Positions 1-8,810 are shown, counted from the first letter of the stretch. The stretch: 38,168 bases of DNA from Candidatus Blautia merdavium (GCA_019119975.1 DWVZ01000164.1:1-38168), one strand, 5' to 3'. Numbers and translations are program-made. Notes: generated by a model from the sequence alone, not told the origin.

Positions 1-449
1 GTAAAATGGATCCCGTCCTCACTGGAGGTATAGATCACATACGCCTCCCGCCCGTCATGGATATAATCATAGTCCCCGTCCAGCTTGATATTTCCGGTAT
101 AGAAAAGCTCCAGCTTTCCGTCCTCGGTCAGAGCTGACCCGGAATAGACGCCGTGGCAGTCCCAGGGCGAATCCGGAAACAGCACGGTCCCTTCATACTT
201 CCAGTCTGTCAGATCTGTACTGGTGTAAGCTCCCCAGAATTTCAGTCCGCCCTCTGGGGAAAAAGGAGCATACTGAAAGTAGAAATGATACTTTCCCTGA
301 TACCAGCACAGTCCATTGGGATCGTTCAGCCAGCCGGTGGGTGGCAGGATGTGGAATCTGGTCCTCCACGGATCCTGCGCGGTCCGTTCCCGGCATTTCT
401 TTTCCTGGTCAAGGACCTGCCCTGCCAGGGTATCCCCTAATACGCTCAT
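1..449 (-). CDS. scrB: GH32 sucrose-6-phosphate hydrolase / beta-fructosidase, C-terminus cut by window edge
   Basis: This is the N-terminal 149 residues of a glycoside hydrolase family 32 enzyme; the rest lies beyond base 1. The family signature WLNDPNG is at residues 40-46, with D43 as the expected catalytic nucleophile. It is followed by the usual five-bladed propeller start (YHFYFQY, WGAYTSTDL, DCHGVYSGSA). There is no signal peptide, so the enzyme is cytoplasmic. The start ATG at 447-449 follows an AAAGGCGG ribosome site. The gene begins 14 bases after the stop of the PTS permease and is surely cotranscribed with it. The paired role would be hydrolysis of sucrose-6-phosphate to glucose-6-phosphate and fructose. 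The later FRDP and EC motifs are outside the window, so a fructan-specific enzyme cannot be excluded. Confidence 0.93.
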   Translation of the reverse strand, partial: MSVLGDTLAGQVLDQEKKCRERTAQDPWRTRFHILPPTGWLNDPNGLCWYQGKYHFYFQYAPFSPEGGLKFWGAYTSTDLTDWKYEGTVLFPDSPWDCHGVYSGSALTEDGKLELFYTGNIKLDGDYDYIHDGREAYVIYTSSEDGIHF

Positions 450-463
450 ACACTCAACCGCCT

Positions 464-2350
464 TTACTTTACTGTAAGAATTTTTTCCAGTTTCCGGATT
501 TCTCCTGTCTTTTCCTGGCACACTTCCTGGTAATCATCGGAATTGGTAACGATGACCGGAGTGGTGATGTCATACCCTGCTTTGCGGATGTCCTCCATGG
601 AAAAGCTTACCAGCAGCTGTCCTGCTGTGATCCTGTCTCCTTCGTTTACATGGGTCTCATAATATTTACCTTCCAGCTCCACCGTATTGACGCCGATATG
701 GATCAGAAGCTCCACCCCGTCGTCGCTGCAAAGACCAATGGCATGTTTGGTTTCAAAGACGGTTTCCACAGTTCCGTTAAAGGGTGCGCACACCTCACCT
801 TTTTCCGGGATCACGGCTGCGCCTTTTCCCAGTACTTCTCCGGCAAAGGTGCTGTCATTGACCTCAGTTAAAGGAATGGCTTTTCCTGTCAGGGGACTGT
901 AGACCGTATTCTTCTCTGTCTGTACCGTCTCTGCTTTTTCCTCTTTAGGCAGGCTCTTCTGACTGCTGTCTCCTGCCTGTGCAGGCGCCTCTTCTCTGTA
1001 TAAGATCCAGGAGATCACAAAGGCTGCCGCCGCTGCCGCGCCTACCACCATGGTGTACTGGATGGTGTAGTCTGTGGTGATCAGATAGCCGAACAGTCCG
1101 GTGATGCCGTAAGCAGAAGCTCCCACACCTGTGATGCCGGCGATCAAACCGCCGATGGCGCCGCCGATGCAGCCTGCGATAAAGCATTTCATATATCTTA
1201 AATTGACACCGAAGATCACCGGCTCTGTGATTCCCAGAAACGCGGACAGGGAGGATGGCAGCGCCAGCGCCTTCAGCTTCTGGTTTCTGGTCTTTAATGC
1301 CATTGCCAGTGCCGCCGCACCCTGGGCAACGTTTGCCGCGCTTGCAATAGGCATCCAGATGTTGATTCCTTCTGAGCTTAACAGACCTGCTTCCAGGGCA
1401 TTATACATATGATGGACGCCTGCCACTACTGTAGGCGCATACACAGCGCCTGCCAGGGCGGATCCGATTCCCAGAGGAAGGGTGATAAGAAATTCCACAC
1501 CGTTTAACACGCCGTTTTCGATCCAGGAAAAGACTGGTCCGAAAATGGTCAGTGTCAGATAGCCGGTCACCAGGACCGTTACCAGCGGGGTTACGAAAAG
1601 GTCAATAATCTCCGGCACGATCTTGTGCAGCTTCTTTTCCAGCATAGACATGAACCATACGGCAATGACCACTGGAATGACATGTCCCTGATAGCCAACC
1701 AGATTGATCTCATAAAGTCCGAACCAGGCTTCTGCCGTGGGAATGGTATCCGCCGTTGCCACAGACCAGGCGTTTAAAAGGTCCGTGTGGATCATGATCA
1801 TACCGATGACAGCGCCCAGGAACAGATTTCCTCCGAAGACCTTTGCCGCGCTGATGGCAATCAGGATAGGCAGAAATACAAACGCCGCGTTGCTGAACAG
1901 ATGGATGATGGTATAGGTCCCTGACTCTGCCATTGCCGGAAAGACCTTGCTGAGTCCTTCCAAAAGTCCCATTAAAAGTCCGCTGGCAACAATGGCTGGA
2001 ATGATGGGTACGAAGACATCTCCCAGAGTCTTAATCAGTCTCTGGAACACATTCTGCCGGGAAGCGGCAGCCTGCTTGACTTCCTCCTTGCTGGCTGCGG
2101 TAATGCCTGCAATGGAAATAAATTCATCATAGACTTTGTTTACGGTTCCTGTTCCCAGAATGATCTGCAGCTGTCCGGAAGCCTCAAAGACTCCTTTGAC
2201 ACCCGCCACATTTTCCAGAGCTTCTTTGCTGCATTTGGAATTGTCCCCAATGACCAGCCTGAGTCTGGTAGCACAGTGGGCTGCGGAGACGATGTTCTCT
2301 TTCTTGCCCACCAGCTCATAGATTTCCTGCGCTGTTTTTCTGTAATCCAT
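464..2350 (-). CDS. scrA: PTS sucrose-type EIIBCA permease
   Basis: A 628-residue phosphotransferase permease that imports and phosphorylates a sugar, most likely sucrose given the GH32 gene next to it. The domain order is IIB-IIC-IIA. The IIB cysteine is C26 in AAHCATRLRLV. A multi-helix IIC domain runs from about residue 105 to 470. A glucose-type IIA domain fills the last 135 residues, with the phosphoryl histidine H551 in LLIHIGVNTVEL and a second histidine at about 536. The N-terminus resembles streptococcal ScrA. The frame stays open 41 codons further upstream, but those codons are AT-rich operator DNA. The ATG at 2348-2350 has an AGAGGGAAAGG ribosome site and starts directly at the IIB domain. 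A beta-glucoside or trehalose specificity is less likely. Confidence 0.93.
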   Translation of the reverse strand: MDYRKTAQEIYELVGKKENIVSAAHCATRLRLVIGDNSKCSKEALENVAGVKGVFEASGQLQIILGTGTVNKVYDEFISIAGITAASKEEVKQAAASRQNVFQRLIKTLGDVFVPIIPAIVASGLLMGLLEGLSKVFPAMAESGTYTIIHLFSNAAFVFLPILIAISAAKVFGGNLFLGAVIGMIMIHTDLLNAWSVATADTIPTAEAWFGLYEINLVGYQGHVIPVVIAVWFMSMLEKKLHKIVPEIIDLFVTPLVTVLVTGYLTLTIFGPVFSWIENGVLNGVEFLITLPLGIGSALAGAVYAPTVVAGVHHMYNALEAGLLSSEGINIWMPIASAANVAQGAAALAMALKTRNQKLKALALPSSLSAFLGITEPVIFGVNLRYMKCFIAGCIGGAIGGLIAGITGVGASAYGITGLFGYLITTDYTIQYTMVVGAAAAAAFVISWILYREEAPAQAGDSSQKSLPKEEKAETVQTEKNTVYSPLTGKAIPLTEVNDSTFAGEVLGKGAAVIPEKGEVCAPFNGTVETVFETKHAIGLCSDDGVELLIHIGVNTVELEGKYYETHVNEGDRITAGQLLVSFSMEDIRKAGYDITTPVIVTNSDDYQEVCQEKTGEIRKLEKILTVK

Positions 2351-2374
2351 ATCCTTTCCCTCTTTCTTAAGATT

Positions 2375-2394
2375 ATATGTTATCGTTCTCATAT
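2375..2394. promoter_or_regulatory. Second LacI-type operator (imperfect)
   Basis: ATATGTTATCGTTCTCATAT is an imperfect 20-base palindrome. Eight of ten half-site positions match the perfect operator at 2443-2462. The centres are 68 bases apart, about six and a half helix turns. It lies in the leader between the promoter and the PTS start codon, where it could act as a roadblock or support a repression loop. Confidence 0.6.
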
Positions 2395-2442
2395 ATAAAT
2401 ATAATATATTTGCGTAGTATATTGTTTTTATCTTGTATTTAT

Positions 2443-2462
2443 ATATGAGAACGTTCTCATAT
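2443..2462. promoter_or_regulatory. LacI-family operator (perfect palindrome)
   Basis: ATATGAGAACGTTCTCATAT is a perfect 20-base palindrome with a central CG, the usual form of LacI/GalR operators. It begins about 10 bases after the -10 box of the PTS promoter, so a bound repressor would cover the start site. The obvious ligand is the LacI-family regulator encoded at 2637-3623. It resembles a catabolite cre site but departs from that consensus at the fourth position, so a local repressor is preferred. Confidence 0.78.
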
Positions 2463-2471
2463 GTTGGTTTC

Positions 2472-2500
2472 ATTATATCTCCATCTCCCGGAAATGTAAA
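2472..2500 (-). promoter_or_regulatory. Sigma-A promoter of the sucrose PTS-GH32 operon
   Basis: Read on the minus strand, TTTACA (2495-2500) and TATAAT (2472-2477) are separated by exactly 17 bases. This is a near-consensus vegetative promoter. Transcription would begin near 2465, at the edge of the perfect operator, giving a leader of roughly 115 bases before the PTS start. Confidence 0.75.
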
Positions 2501-2564
2501 TTGCTATACTTACCAAATATAGGAAGTGAAAATTATACATTTTGCCTAATCCGCCGCAGCGCGT

Positions 2565-2613
2565 AAAAAAGCAGCGGACAGGCGCGCTCCTTCTGCGCAT
2601 CCTGTCCGCTGCT
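2565..2613 (-). terminator. Intrinsic terminator after the lacI-family gene
   Basis: The 13-base arms AGCAGCGGACAGG (2570-2582) and CCTGTCCGCTGCT (2601-2613) form a perfect GC-rich stem with an 18-base loop. On the minus strand a run of six T residues follows (2565-2570). It lies 24 bases past the stop of the regulator and insulates the mannosidase/LacI unit from the PTS unit. Confidence 0.9.
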
Positions 2614-2636
2614 GTTCTTCTTTCCTATTTTCTTTT

Positions 2637-3623
2637 CTATCTTCTGGTGGAATCCTTTTCCACGATCTTATAACCCATTTTCAGTTCTTTGCACACCGTT
2701 GCGTCTTCATGCTCCAGAAGCTCTGTCAGCATCTGCGCCGCTTCTGTCCCGCTGGTCTTATAGTAGAAATGCACGGTAGTCAGGCTGGGCGTCACCAGAT
2801 CTGCCAGCGGCGTATCTCCAATGCCTGCCAGCTGTACCTCCTGGGGAATCTGCTTCCCCTGGTCCTTTAAATATTTCATGGCGCCGATGGCAATATTATC
2901 GGTAGCGCAGAAAACCGTATCCACCTGGGGCACCGCTTCCAGGATCTCCCGCATCTTCTCATAGCCGGATTCAATGCTGAATTTCGCCTCTGCCATCGCC
3001 TGGGGCAGGCAGGTCTTCCTGGATTTTTTCAGAGCGGCTTCAAAGCCCTTCTTCCGGTTGGCGCCTGCCGCCTCATCCTTTAGGGTAACGCCGATAAAGC
3101 CCGGCACCTGGCAGTTTTTCAGCAGAAGCTCCGTCACCTTGAACGCTGCGTGGAAATCATCGTGGCTGACGCTGGAGTACCCTTCCAGCTGCTGTCCCAG
3201 GATCACCACCGGAACCTTATAGTCCTTTAAAATCTTCTTGTGCCTGCCGGTAAAGATGGTCGCCATGAAGATAATGCCGTCCACCTGGTTGTCCTTAAAA
3301 ACCTGCAGGTATTTCAGCTCCTCCTCCACGTCGTTGTTGGTATTTGCCAGGAGCAGCTGGTAGCCTTTCTTTGCCAGGACGTCGCTGATCCCTGCCACCA
3401 TCCGGCTTACGGTGTCGGAATTGATCTTGGGGATGATGACCCCTACCAGCCGGGTCTTCTTGGTCCGCAGCATCTGTGCCTGGGCAGAGGGCTGATATCC
3501 GGTTTCCTCCACCACTTTTCTGATCTTCTCTCTCTTTTCTTCGCTGACATAGCCGTCATTCAGATACCTGGAAACCGTGGCTCTGGACACCCCTGCCAGC
3601 TGGGCGATTTCATTGATGGTCAA
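2637..3623 (-). CDS. LacI/GalR-family transcriptional repressor
   Basis: A 328-residue regulator with an N-terminal helix-turn-helix (IAQLAGVSRATVSRYLNDG, about residues 5-23), a hinge ending near QMLRTKKT, and a type-1 periplasmic-binding-like sensor domain (GVIIPKINSD to the end). The start is TTG at 3621-3623. No ATG lies in a better place, a GGGAGG site sits eight bases upstream, and the domain begins at once with TINEIA as in homologues. The gene begins 24 bases after the GH2 beta-mannosidase and appears to be the last gene of that operon. The matching palindromes, however, lie in the PTS promoter just downstream, so it probably represses the sucrose genes (ScrR-like). No copy of this operator was seen at the mannosidase promoters. 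Confidence 0.9.
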   Translation of the reverse strand: MTINEIAQLAGVSRATVSRYLNDGYVSEEKREKIRKVVEETGYQPSAQAQMLRTKKTRLVGVIIPKINSDTVSRMVAGISDVLAKKGYQLLLANTNNDVEEELKYLQVFKDNQVDGIIFMATIFTGRHKKILKDYKVPVVILGQQLEGYSSVSHDDFHAAFKVTELLLKNCQVPGFIGVTLKDEAAGANRKKGFEAALKKSRKTCLPQAMAEAKFSIESGYEKMREILEAVPQVDTVFCATDNIAIGAMKYLKDQGKQIPQEVQLAGIGDTPLADLVTPSLTTVHFYYKTSGTEAAQMLTELLEHEDATVCKELKMGYKIVEKDSTRR

Positions 3624-3647
3624 CCCTCCTGCCTCCCTTCTGTGCGC

Positions 3648-6086
3648 TTAAATATCCCAAACGCTTCTGAGCTTCAGACCTTCCGGCGTACCTCTTAAGA
3701 TCTCCACCGTCTTGCTGTCGCCGTTCAGGTCAAAGTAGTTGTCAGAAAGGACCAGATCCTCGTTTTCATTTAAGATCTCCACGCTCTTTGCATAAGCGCC
3801 GGCGCTGACTGTGATCTGATTGCCCTCGACTTTACAGGTAAGCTTGGGATCCTCATAGCGGAAATATTTCGGATAAGAGAAGATCACGGTTCCTTCTGAG
3901 ATCTTCTCTCCGTCTTCCCATGCTTCATAGCTGACATATTCACTGAATACATCCACCTCCGGGAATTCTACTTTATCCAGCCATACGCTGGTAAGCGCCG
4001 GAACTGTGATCTCCTTCTCTTCTCCCTGCAGGCTCTCTCCTTTGGCATTTCTCAGGTTCCATTTCACCAGGATCTGACGGTCCTTTAAGGTCTCGTTGGT
4101 CACGTTGAGGCGGATGGATTTCTCGAATTCAAAGTGCTGGCGGTTCATATTCGCCTCCTGGGTCATCCAGCTCTCCTCCTCACAGGAGATCATCACCGGG
4201 GCAAAGAACCGTTTGGCATAATAGTGCAGAGCTTTCCAGCGTCCGCAGTAGTCAATGGAGGACCAGGAGATCACCGGCCAGCAGTCGTTTAACTGCCAGT
4301 AGACAGCGCCCATGCATCTTTCCCTGTTTCTTCTGAAATGCTCCACCCCATAGCGGATCGCGTCTGCCTGGAGCAGCTGGGAAGCATAGATCAGGGTGGA
4401 AAAGCTCATGGGATAGCGGTAGGTCTGCTGCAGGTAATTCATGATCTTGCCGTTTGCCCCGTAGTTCCTCTGGTGCTTCTCCATGATATAGGAGAAAATA
4501 TTCTTATCTCTGGGGTCATCGGTAAAGGTATCAATGGTCTTCTCACTGGGAAATGCCTGGAAGCCGAACTCCGAAGCATAGCGGAAGAAGAACTTCCGGT
4601 ACTCTGAGAACGGACGGTTGCCGTGCCATACCTTCCAGTAATGCACATCGCCCCGGTTGGGATCGTTGGGATTGTCAAAGGATCCGCCTGAGGAGGGGCT
4701 TGCCGGCCAGTAGAAGGTCTGCGGATCGTATTCTCTTAACACCTCGGGAATGATACGCTCATACATGAACAGGTAATCCCTGACTTCCGACGGCTTGGTT
4801 ACCCAGCATCTCTCATCTACAAACATTTCCATCTCATTGTTGCCGCACCACAGTCCCAGGGAAGCGTGATGGCGCAGGCGCTTGATATTTTCTATAAATT
4901 CCTGTCGGATATTTGCCTCGAATTCCGGGGTCAGCTCATATACGGAGCAGGCGAACATAAAGTCCTGCCATACAGCCAGCCCCAGCTCGTCACAGATATC
5001 ATAGAACCAGTCGTCCGGGTAGAAGCCGCCGCCCCATACACGGATCACATTGTAATTGGCAAGCTTGCAGTCTTCCAGAAGTTTTCTGGTCTTTTCCGGG
5101 CTTCTTCTTCCCAGCAGATGCTCTTCCGGAATATAGTCGGCGCCCATGGCAAAGAATGCCTTGCCGTTGATTTCATGGGCAAAGCACTCGCCCCACTGGT
5201 CTTTTTCAATCTTCATCGTCATGGAACGCAGACCGATCCTTCTCTTCCAGGAGTCTATGGGTTCGCCGTCTTTGGAAAGCACTGCCTCCACCTGATAAAG
5301 AGGCTGTTCTCCCAGACCGTTGACCCACCAAAGCTGGGGATCTTCAATGACCAGGCTGCCCTTTCCATCTTCGGATAATGCGGTTTCGTATACCTGCCCG
5401 TCCGGAGAAGTCACCTTCACCGTACAGGTATAGCTGCCTGCTTCCTCCCTGGAATAGTCTCCTTCAAAGCGCAGGGTACAGGTTCCTTCCTGATGCTCCT
5501 GACGGATGTAAACGCTGTCGATCTCCCCGCCTTTTACCCTGCACAGGTAAACTGGACGGAAGATTCCCGCGTCGGGAAGATGTGCGCCCCAGTCCCAGCC
5601 GAACATGTAGTGGGCTTTTCTCAAATGCATGAAGCCTTCATAAGTGTCTTCATTTCCAATGTTGCCGTATTTTTTGTACGCTTCTGTGATGTATTTTAAA
5701 GGAGAGTGGAATACCACCTTCAGCTCATGCTCCTCCTGCCCTGCCAGCAGATCTTTCACTTCGTATTTCCAGACTCTGTGCATGCTGTAAGGCTCTCCTA
5801 AAAGCTGCCCGTCCAGGTAGACGGATGCCACGGTATCCAGCCCTTCAAAGTCCAGGTAAACCCTTGTGCAGTCCTCTGTTTCTCCTGCCGAAAAGGTACA
5901 CACATATTCATAGTCCTCTTCCATCAGGGCGCAGATCTTATCCTCATTGTCCTTCCAGAAAGGATCCTCCATATTGCCGTTTCTTAAAAGGTCCGTGTAA
6001 ACAGTTCCCGGAACCACTGCTTCCTGCCACTGGGTATCCCCCACCCGGCGCATTTTCCAGTTTTGGTTTAACTCTCTTTTTTCCAT
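3648..6086 (-). CDS. GH2 family beta-mannosidase
   Basis: An 812-residue cytoplasmic glycosidase that removes beta-linked mannose from the non-reducing end, for example from Man-beta-1,4-GlcNAc of the N-glycan core or from manno-oligosaccharides. The layout is a sugar-binding jelly-roll domain (about 1-170), an Ig-like domain (to about 280), the TIM barrel (about 290-600) and C-terminal beta domains. The acid/base is E418 in WCGNNEME and the nucleophile is E506 in ASEFGFQ. GNNE plus SEFGF is the pattern of beta-mannosidases rather than beta-galactosidases. There is no signal peptide. The ATG follows a GGGAG site with seven-base spacing. It sits between the DUF4432 gene and the LacI gene in one unit. 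A role on chitobiose-mannose remnants is inferred from the neighbouring alpha-mannosidases. Confidence 0.93.
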   Translation of the reverse strand: MEKRELNQNWKMRRVGDTQWQEAVVPGTVYTDLLRNGNMEDPFWKDNEDKICALMEEDYEYVCTFSAGETEDCTRVYLDFEGLDTVASVYLDGQLLGEPYSMHRVWKYEVKDLLAGQEEHELKVVFHSPLKYITEAYKKYGNIGNEDTYEGFMHLRKAHYMFGWDWGAHLPDAGIFRPVYLCRVKGGEIDSVYIRQEHQEGTCTLRFEGDYSREEAGSYTCTVKVTSPDGQVYETALSEDGKGSLVIEDPQLWWVNGLGEQPLYQVEAVLSKDGEPIDSWKRRIGLRSMTMKIEKDQWGECFAHEINGKAFFAMGADYIPEEHLLGRRSPEKTRKLLEDCKLANYNVIRVWGGGFYPDDWFYDICDELGLAVWQDFMFACSVYELTPEFEANIRQEFIENIKRLRHHASLGLWCGNNEMEMFVDERCWVTKPSEVRDYLFMYERIIPEVLREYDPQTFYWPASPSSGGSFDNPNDPNRGDVHYWKVWHGNRPFSEYRKFFFRYASEFGFQAFPSEKTIDTFTDDPRDKNIFSYIMEKHQRNYGANGKIMNYLQQTYRYPMSFSTLIYASQLLQADAIRYGVEHFRRNRERCMGAVYWQLNDCWPVISWSSIDYCGRWKALHYYAKRFFAPVMISCEEESWMTQEANMNRQHFEFEKSIRLNVTNETLKDRQILVKWNLRNAKGESLQGEEKEITVPALTSVWLDKVEFPEVDVFSEYVSYEAWEDGEKISEGTVIFSYPKYFRYEDPKLTCKVEGNQITVSAGAYAKSVEILNENEDLVLSDNYFDLNGDSKTVEILRGTPEGLKLRSVWDI

Positions 6087-6126
6087 AAATGTCTCCCTTT
6101 TTTGTCTTAGATTCCTCCTGACAGGG

Positions 6127-7176
6127 TCATCTGCCCTGTTTCAGGTTTTCTGCTTTTTCTACGACAGCCGCCAGCTCTTCTCCCTCCAGGATGGTGATGG
6201 TCAGCTGTCTTACCTCTTTTTCAAAAGGCGCGATGGTGTGCAGGTCGCCCCGCTCTTCATGGTATTTCCTGCCGTATACGCTGGAGTTGGCAGGCTCCAG
6301 ACCGATGACATAGTCCCCGCTTGCCAGGGATTTCCACTGCATGAAATAGGGCAGGTTCTTTTTATAAAAGCTTAACTGGATGCCCAGCCCCAGCTTCTCA
6401 TTGATCACTGCCGCGAAGGTCTTACCCTCCTCATCTGCTGCCAGATCATGAAGGAACACGTACTCCGGTTCATTGTCTATGGGCGCTTCCATGATATGAT
6501 AGCTGTCCGCGTGGGGCGCTGCCGCCTCATCTCTTGGCGTAACCTTCCTGGTGGGCAGGACAATGCGGGCGCCTTCATCCAGAAGGGGATATCCCACATT
6601 GAAATGATACAGAAGCATGGCGGGTTCTTCCCGGAAGCCCTGATTCTCGATGGTATCCCGGATGGTGATCTCCTTTCTGGGAAAACGGGTGGTGATCTCC
6701 CGCTCCATCAGCAGGTTTTCCCCGAAGAGCTCTGCCTCCCGCATCTCTCCCCGGATCTTCATGCAGTAAGTATCGCCCTCCCATCCCGTATGTACGCCGG
6801 TATGCTCTGCCGGTGTGGTGCGGATCCTGCCGTGCATGGGGTAGTTTTTCTCTCCTTCATAGGGTGCGCAGATATTCTCCAGTCCGCAGGTGAACATCAT
6901 GCCGCCCATGATGCTTCTCTGGGCTTCGTCTCCGTTGGTGTCGTAATGGTTCCTGCCCTGAAGTCCCGGCTTGGAGAGGAAGTTGAGATTGATCCCTTTA
7001 TAGGAAAGCTCTGCCAGATCCAGGCATTTATCCTTCATCACTGTGAACTGGAGCGGACCGTTTTTCACCTGCCAGGCTTCCATGCCCTTTGCCCTGCCGT
7101 CTGCATAAGTCACCTTCCTTACGTCTGCCGTCTGCTGGAGGCTTCCCACTTTTCTAAGCATCTCCTGTCTGTCCAT
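6127..7176 (-). CDS. DUF4432 aldose-1-epimerase-like protein
   Basis: A 349-residue protein of the DUF4432 branch of the galactose mutarotase-like fold. These proteins probably interconvert sugar anomers or bind sugars, and are often encoded beside glycan-degrading enzymes. Visible landmarks are a conserved MHGRIRTTPAEH segment near residues 115-126, HFNVGYPLLDEG near 190-202 and a GLEPAN segment near 290. The start at 7174-7176 is chosen because AGGAGG (7183-7188) lies six bases upstream. The frame is open 22 codons further, but those codons overlap the hairpin DNA after the binding-protein gene. The location between a sugar-binding lipoprotein and a beta-mannosidase suggests work on mannose or a mannosyl disaccharide; the exact substrate cannot be read from sequence. 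Confidence 0.82.
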   Translation of the reverse strand: MDRQEMLRKVGSLQQTADVRKVTYADGRAKGMEAWQVKNGPLQFTVMKDKCLDLAELSYKGINLNFLSKPGLQGRNHYDTNGDEAQRSIMGGMMFTCGLENICAPYEGEKNYPMHGRIRTTPAEHTGVHTGWEGDTYCMKIRGEMREAELFGENLLMEREITTRFPRKEITIRDTIENQGFREEPAMLLYHFNVGYPLLDEGARIVLPTRKVTPRDEAAAPHADSYHIMEAPIDNEPEYVFLHDLAADEEGKTFAAVINEKLGLGIQLSFYKKNLPYFMQWKSLASGDYVIGLEPANSSVYGRKYHEERGDLHTIAPFEKEVRQLTITILEGEELAAVVEKAENLKQGR

Positions 7177-7226
7177 ATGCATCCTCCTTTTTCGTTCCAG
7201 TGCAGTCCAGAGTCTGTGTACGCAGG

Positions 7227-7270
7227 GGCAGGGCTGTCGCATCCCCTTTCGTGGATACGGCAGCCCCGCC
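7227..7270. other. Intergenic hairpin between binding-protein gene and DUF4432 gene
   Basis: An interrupted stem with arms of about 18 bases (GGCAGGGCTGTCGCATCC against GGATACGGCAGCCCCGCC) around a short loop. There is no T-run on the minus strand, so it is not a normal terminator. Such structures after a binding-protein gene often stabilise the upstream mRNA and lower expression of downstream genes. Confidence 0.6.
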
Positions 7271-7313
7271 TGTCTGGTAAATTCAGCCCTGCTGACTGCT
7301 CTTACCTCTTATT

Positions 7314-8810
7314 CTATTTGTTTGTTTTCCATTCGTCAATCTGTTTCTGCATTTCATCAATAACATCCTGAACCCCTGTAGCCTCCAGCTTCTTCAGCAG
7401 CTGCGGCACGTATTCATCCGGGTCCACGCTTCCTGTATACAGGGACTTGCCGAACTCATCCAGTACGTTTCTGAAGCCTGCTACCTGTGTGCTTACCGGC
7501 TCCAGGTTAAAGTCGAATCCAAAGGAGGGAGCTTCCTGGGAAGCATCGTTGAATTCCTTGAATTCTGCCCATTTGTCTACCGGCTCGTTGTCCAGCACAT
7601 AAGTGTTGAACAGTCCGCCCTGTACATAGTAGGGAACTGAGTAGTCTTTCTTCTTCTCCTCGTTTAACTTCACTTTGAAGTCATAGGTGTAAGGCTTATC
7701 GGATGCTTCCTGCTTCTCTTCTTCTGTCAGCTCGACCTTCTCCCAGTGAGTTCCTTCGATGCCGTAGTTTAACAGGTTTCTTAAATACTCGTCTGTGTTG
7801 ATCAGGTTGATCAGTTCCATTGCTTTTTCCGGATGTTCGGAGTTTTTGTTGATGGCTGTCAGGGCGCCCCGGGCAGATCCGTTGGTGATCTGGGTATCCA
7901 TGATCTGTGTGGCAACCACTTCGTATCCCAGGTCTTTGCCCCAGATCAGCTCTGCATAAGGCTGTCCGTCGCCTTTGGTGACAAAACGCTTCACAGATTT
8001 ATCATCGGATGCAGTGGCAGCGTCCTTGTTGATGTAGCCTGCTTCATAATATTTTCTCATGGTGTGCAGGGTTTCCATCATACGGTCTGTCTCGAATACG
8101 TTCTTTACAGTCAGGCTGTCGTCGCCGTATTCAATACCGATGGGATCCTGGATCTTATCCATATAAGTAGGCGCTGTGTAGTCCTTGGTCAGGTACATAG
8201 GCACCACGTCCGGCTCGTTTTCTTTGATGAGCTGCAGGTATGGCTCCAGATCTTCCAGGGTATGGAGATCCTCATATGGAATGTCGTATTTGTCTACATA
8301 CTCTTTGGTAAATACCCACATGGGGCAGCTGCCGATTTCCTTTTCACTGGGCACGCCGTAGGTCTTTCCACCTACTTTTGCTGCTTCCCAGAAACGGGGA
8401 TCGATGCTGTCATACATTTCTTTTCCTTCGTTCTGCAGCAGATCGTCCAGTTCCAGGAACGCGCCCTTCTGGGCATTCTGGAGGTAATCGTTGGTCCAGG
8501 AGCAGGTGAAGCACATATCCCACTGGTCGCCGGTATTGATGACTACCTGCATCTTCTGGTTGTAATCGCCCCAGCCTACTTTGATCACGTTCAGTTTCAC
8601 GCCGATTTCTTCTGCTATGTATTTGTTGACTTCCTCCAGCACCAGCTCGTCGTCGCTCTGGGAATCTCCTACCTGGTACCAGGTCAGCTCAACAATCTCT
8701 TCTCCTTTTTCATTGGTTTCCGCTTTTTTTCCGCAGCCTGCGAGCATTCCTGCGGAAAGCATTGCTGCCATACCGAGGGCAACCACTCTTTTTGCATATT
8801 TGAACTTCAT
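7314..8810 (-). CDS. Extracellular sugar-binding lipoprotein of LplA-like ABC transporter
   Basis: A 498-residue solute-binding lipoprotein. A short lipoprotein signal with lipobox LAGC puts the modified cysteine at residue 26. A large binding domain follows, starting with VELTWYQVGDSQSDDELVLEEVNKY, a pattern typical of the LplA-type binding proteins of Gram-positive gut bacteria. It would capture an oligosaccharide outside the membrane and hand it to the two permeases encoded just upstream. The ATG at 8808-8810 has AGGAGGA eight bases upstream. No ATPase gene lies in this unit; these transporters normally borrow a shared MsmK-type ATPase encoded elsewhere. The substrate is inferred to be a mannose-containing glycan from the glycosidases around it. 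Confidence 0.92.
   Translation of the reverse strand: MKFKYAKRVVALGMAAMLSAGMLAGCGKKAETNEKGEEIVELTWYQVGDSQSDDELVLEEVNKYIAEEIGVKLNVIKVGWGDYNQKMQVVINTGDQWDMCFTCSWTNDYLQNAQKGAFLELDDLLQNEGKEMYDSIDPRFWEAAKVGGKTYGVPSEKEIGSCPMWVFTKEYVDKYDIPYEDLHTLEDLEPYLQLIKENEPDVVPMYLTKDYTAPTYMDKIQDPIGIEYGDDSLTVKNVFETDRMMETLHTMRKYYEAGYINKDAATASDDKSVKRFVTKGDGQPYAELIWGKDLGYEVVATQIMDTQITNGSARGALTAINKNSEHPEKAMELINLINTDEYLRNLLNYGIEGTHWEKVELTEEEKQEASDKPYTYDFKVKLNEEKKKDYSVPYYVQGGLFNTYVLDNEPVDKWAEFKEFNDASQEAPSFGFDFNLEPVSTQVAGFRNVLDEFGKSLYTGSVDPDEYVPQLLKKLEATGVQDVIDEMQKQIDEWKTNK

Noticed and set aside
2443-2462. Catabolite-control cre site instead of a local operator
   Set aside because: The palindrome departs from the cre consensus at the fourth base and has a second copy 68 bases away, which fits a dedicated LacI-family repressor better. 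A weak effect of CcpA is still possible.
2351-2473. N-terminal extension of the PTS permease by 41 codons
   Set aside because: The codons consist of promoter-leader and operator DNA; the ATG at 2348-2350 has the ribosome site and the conserved start of the IIB domain.
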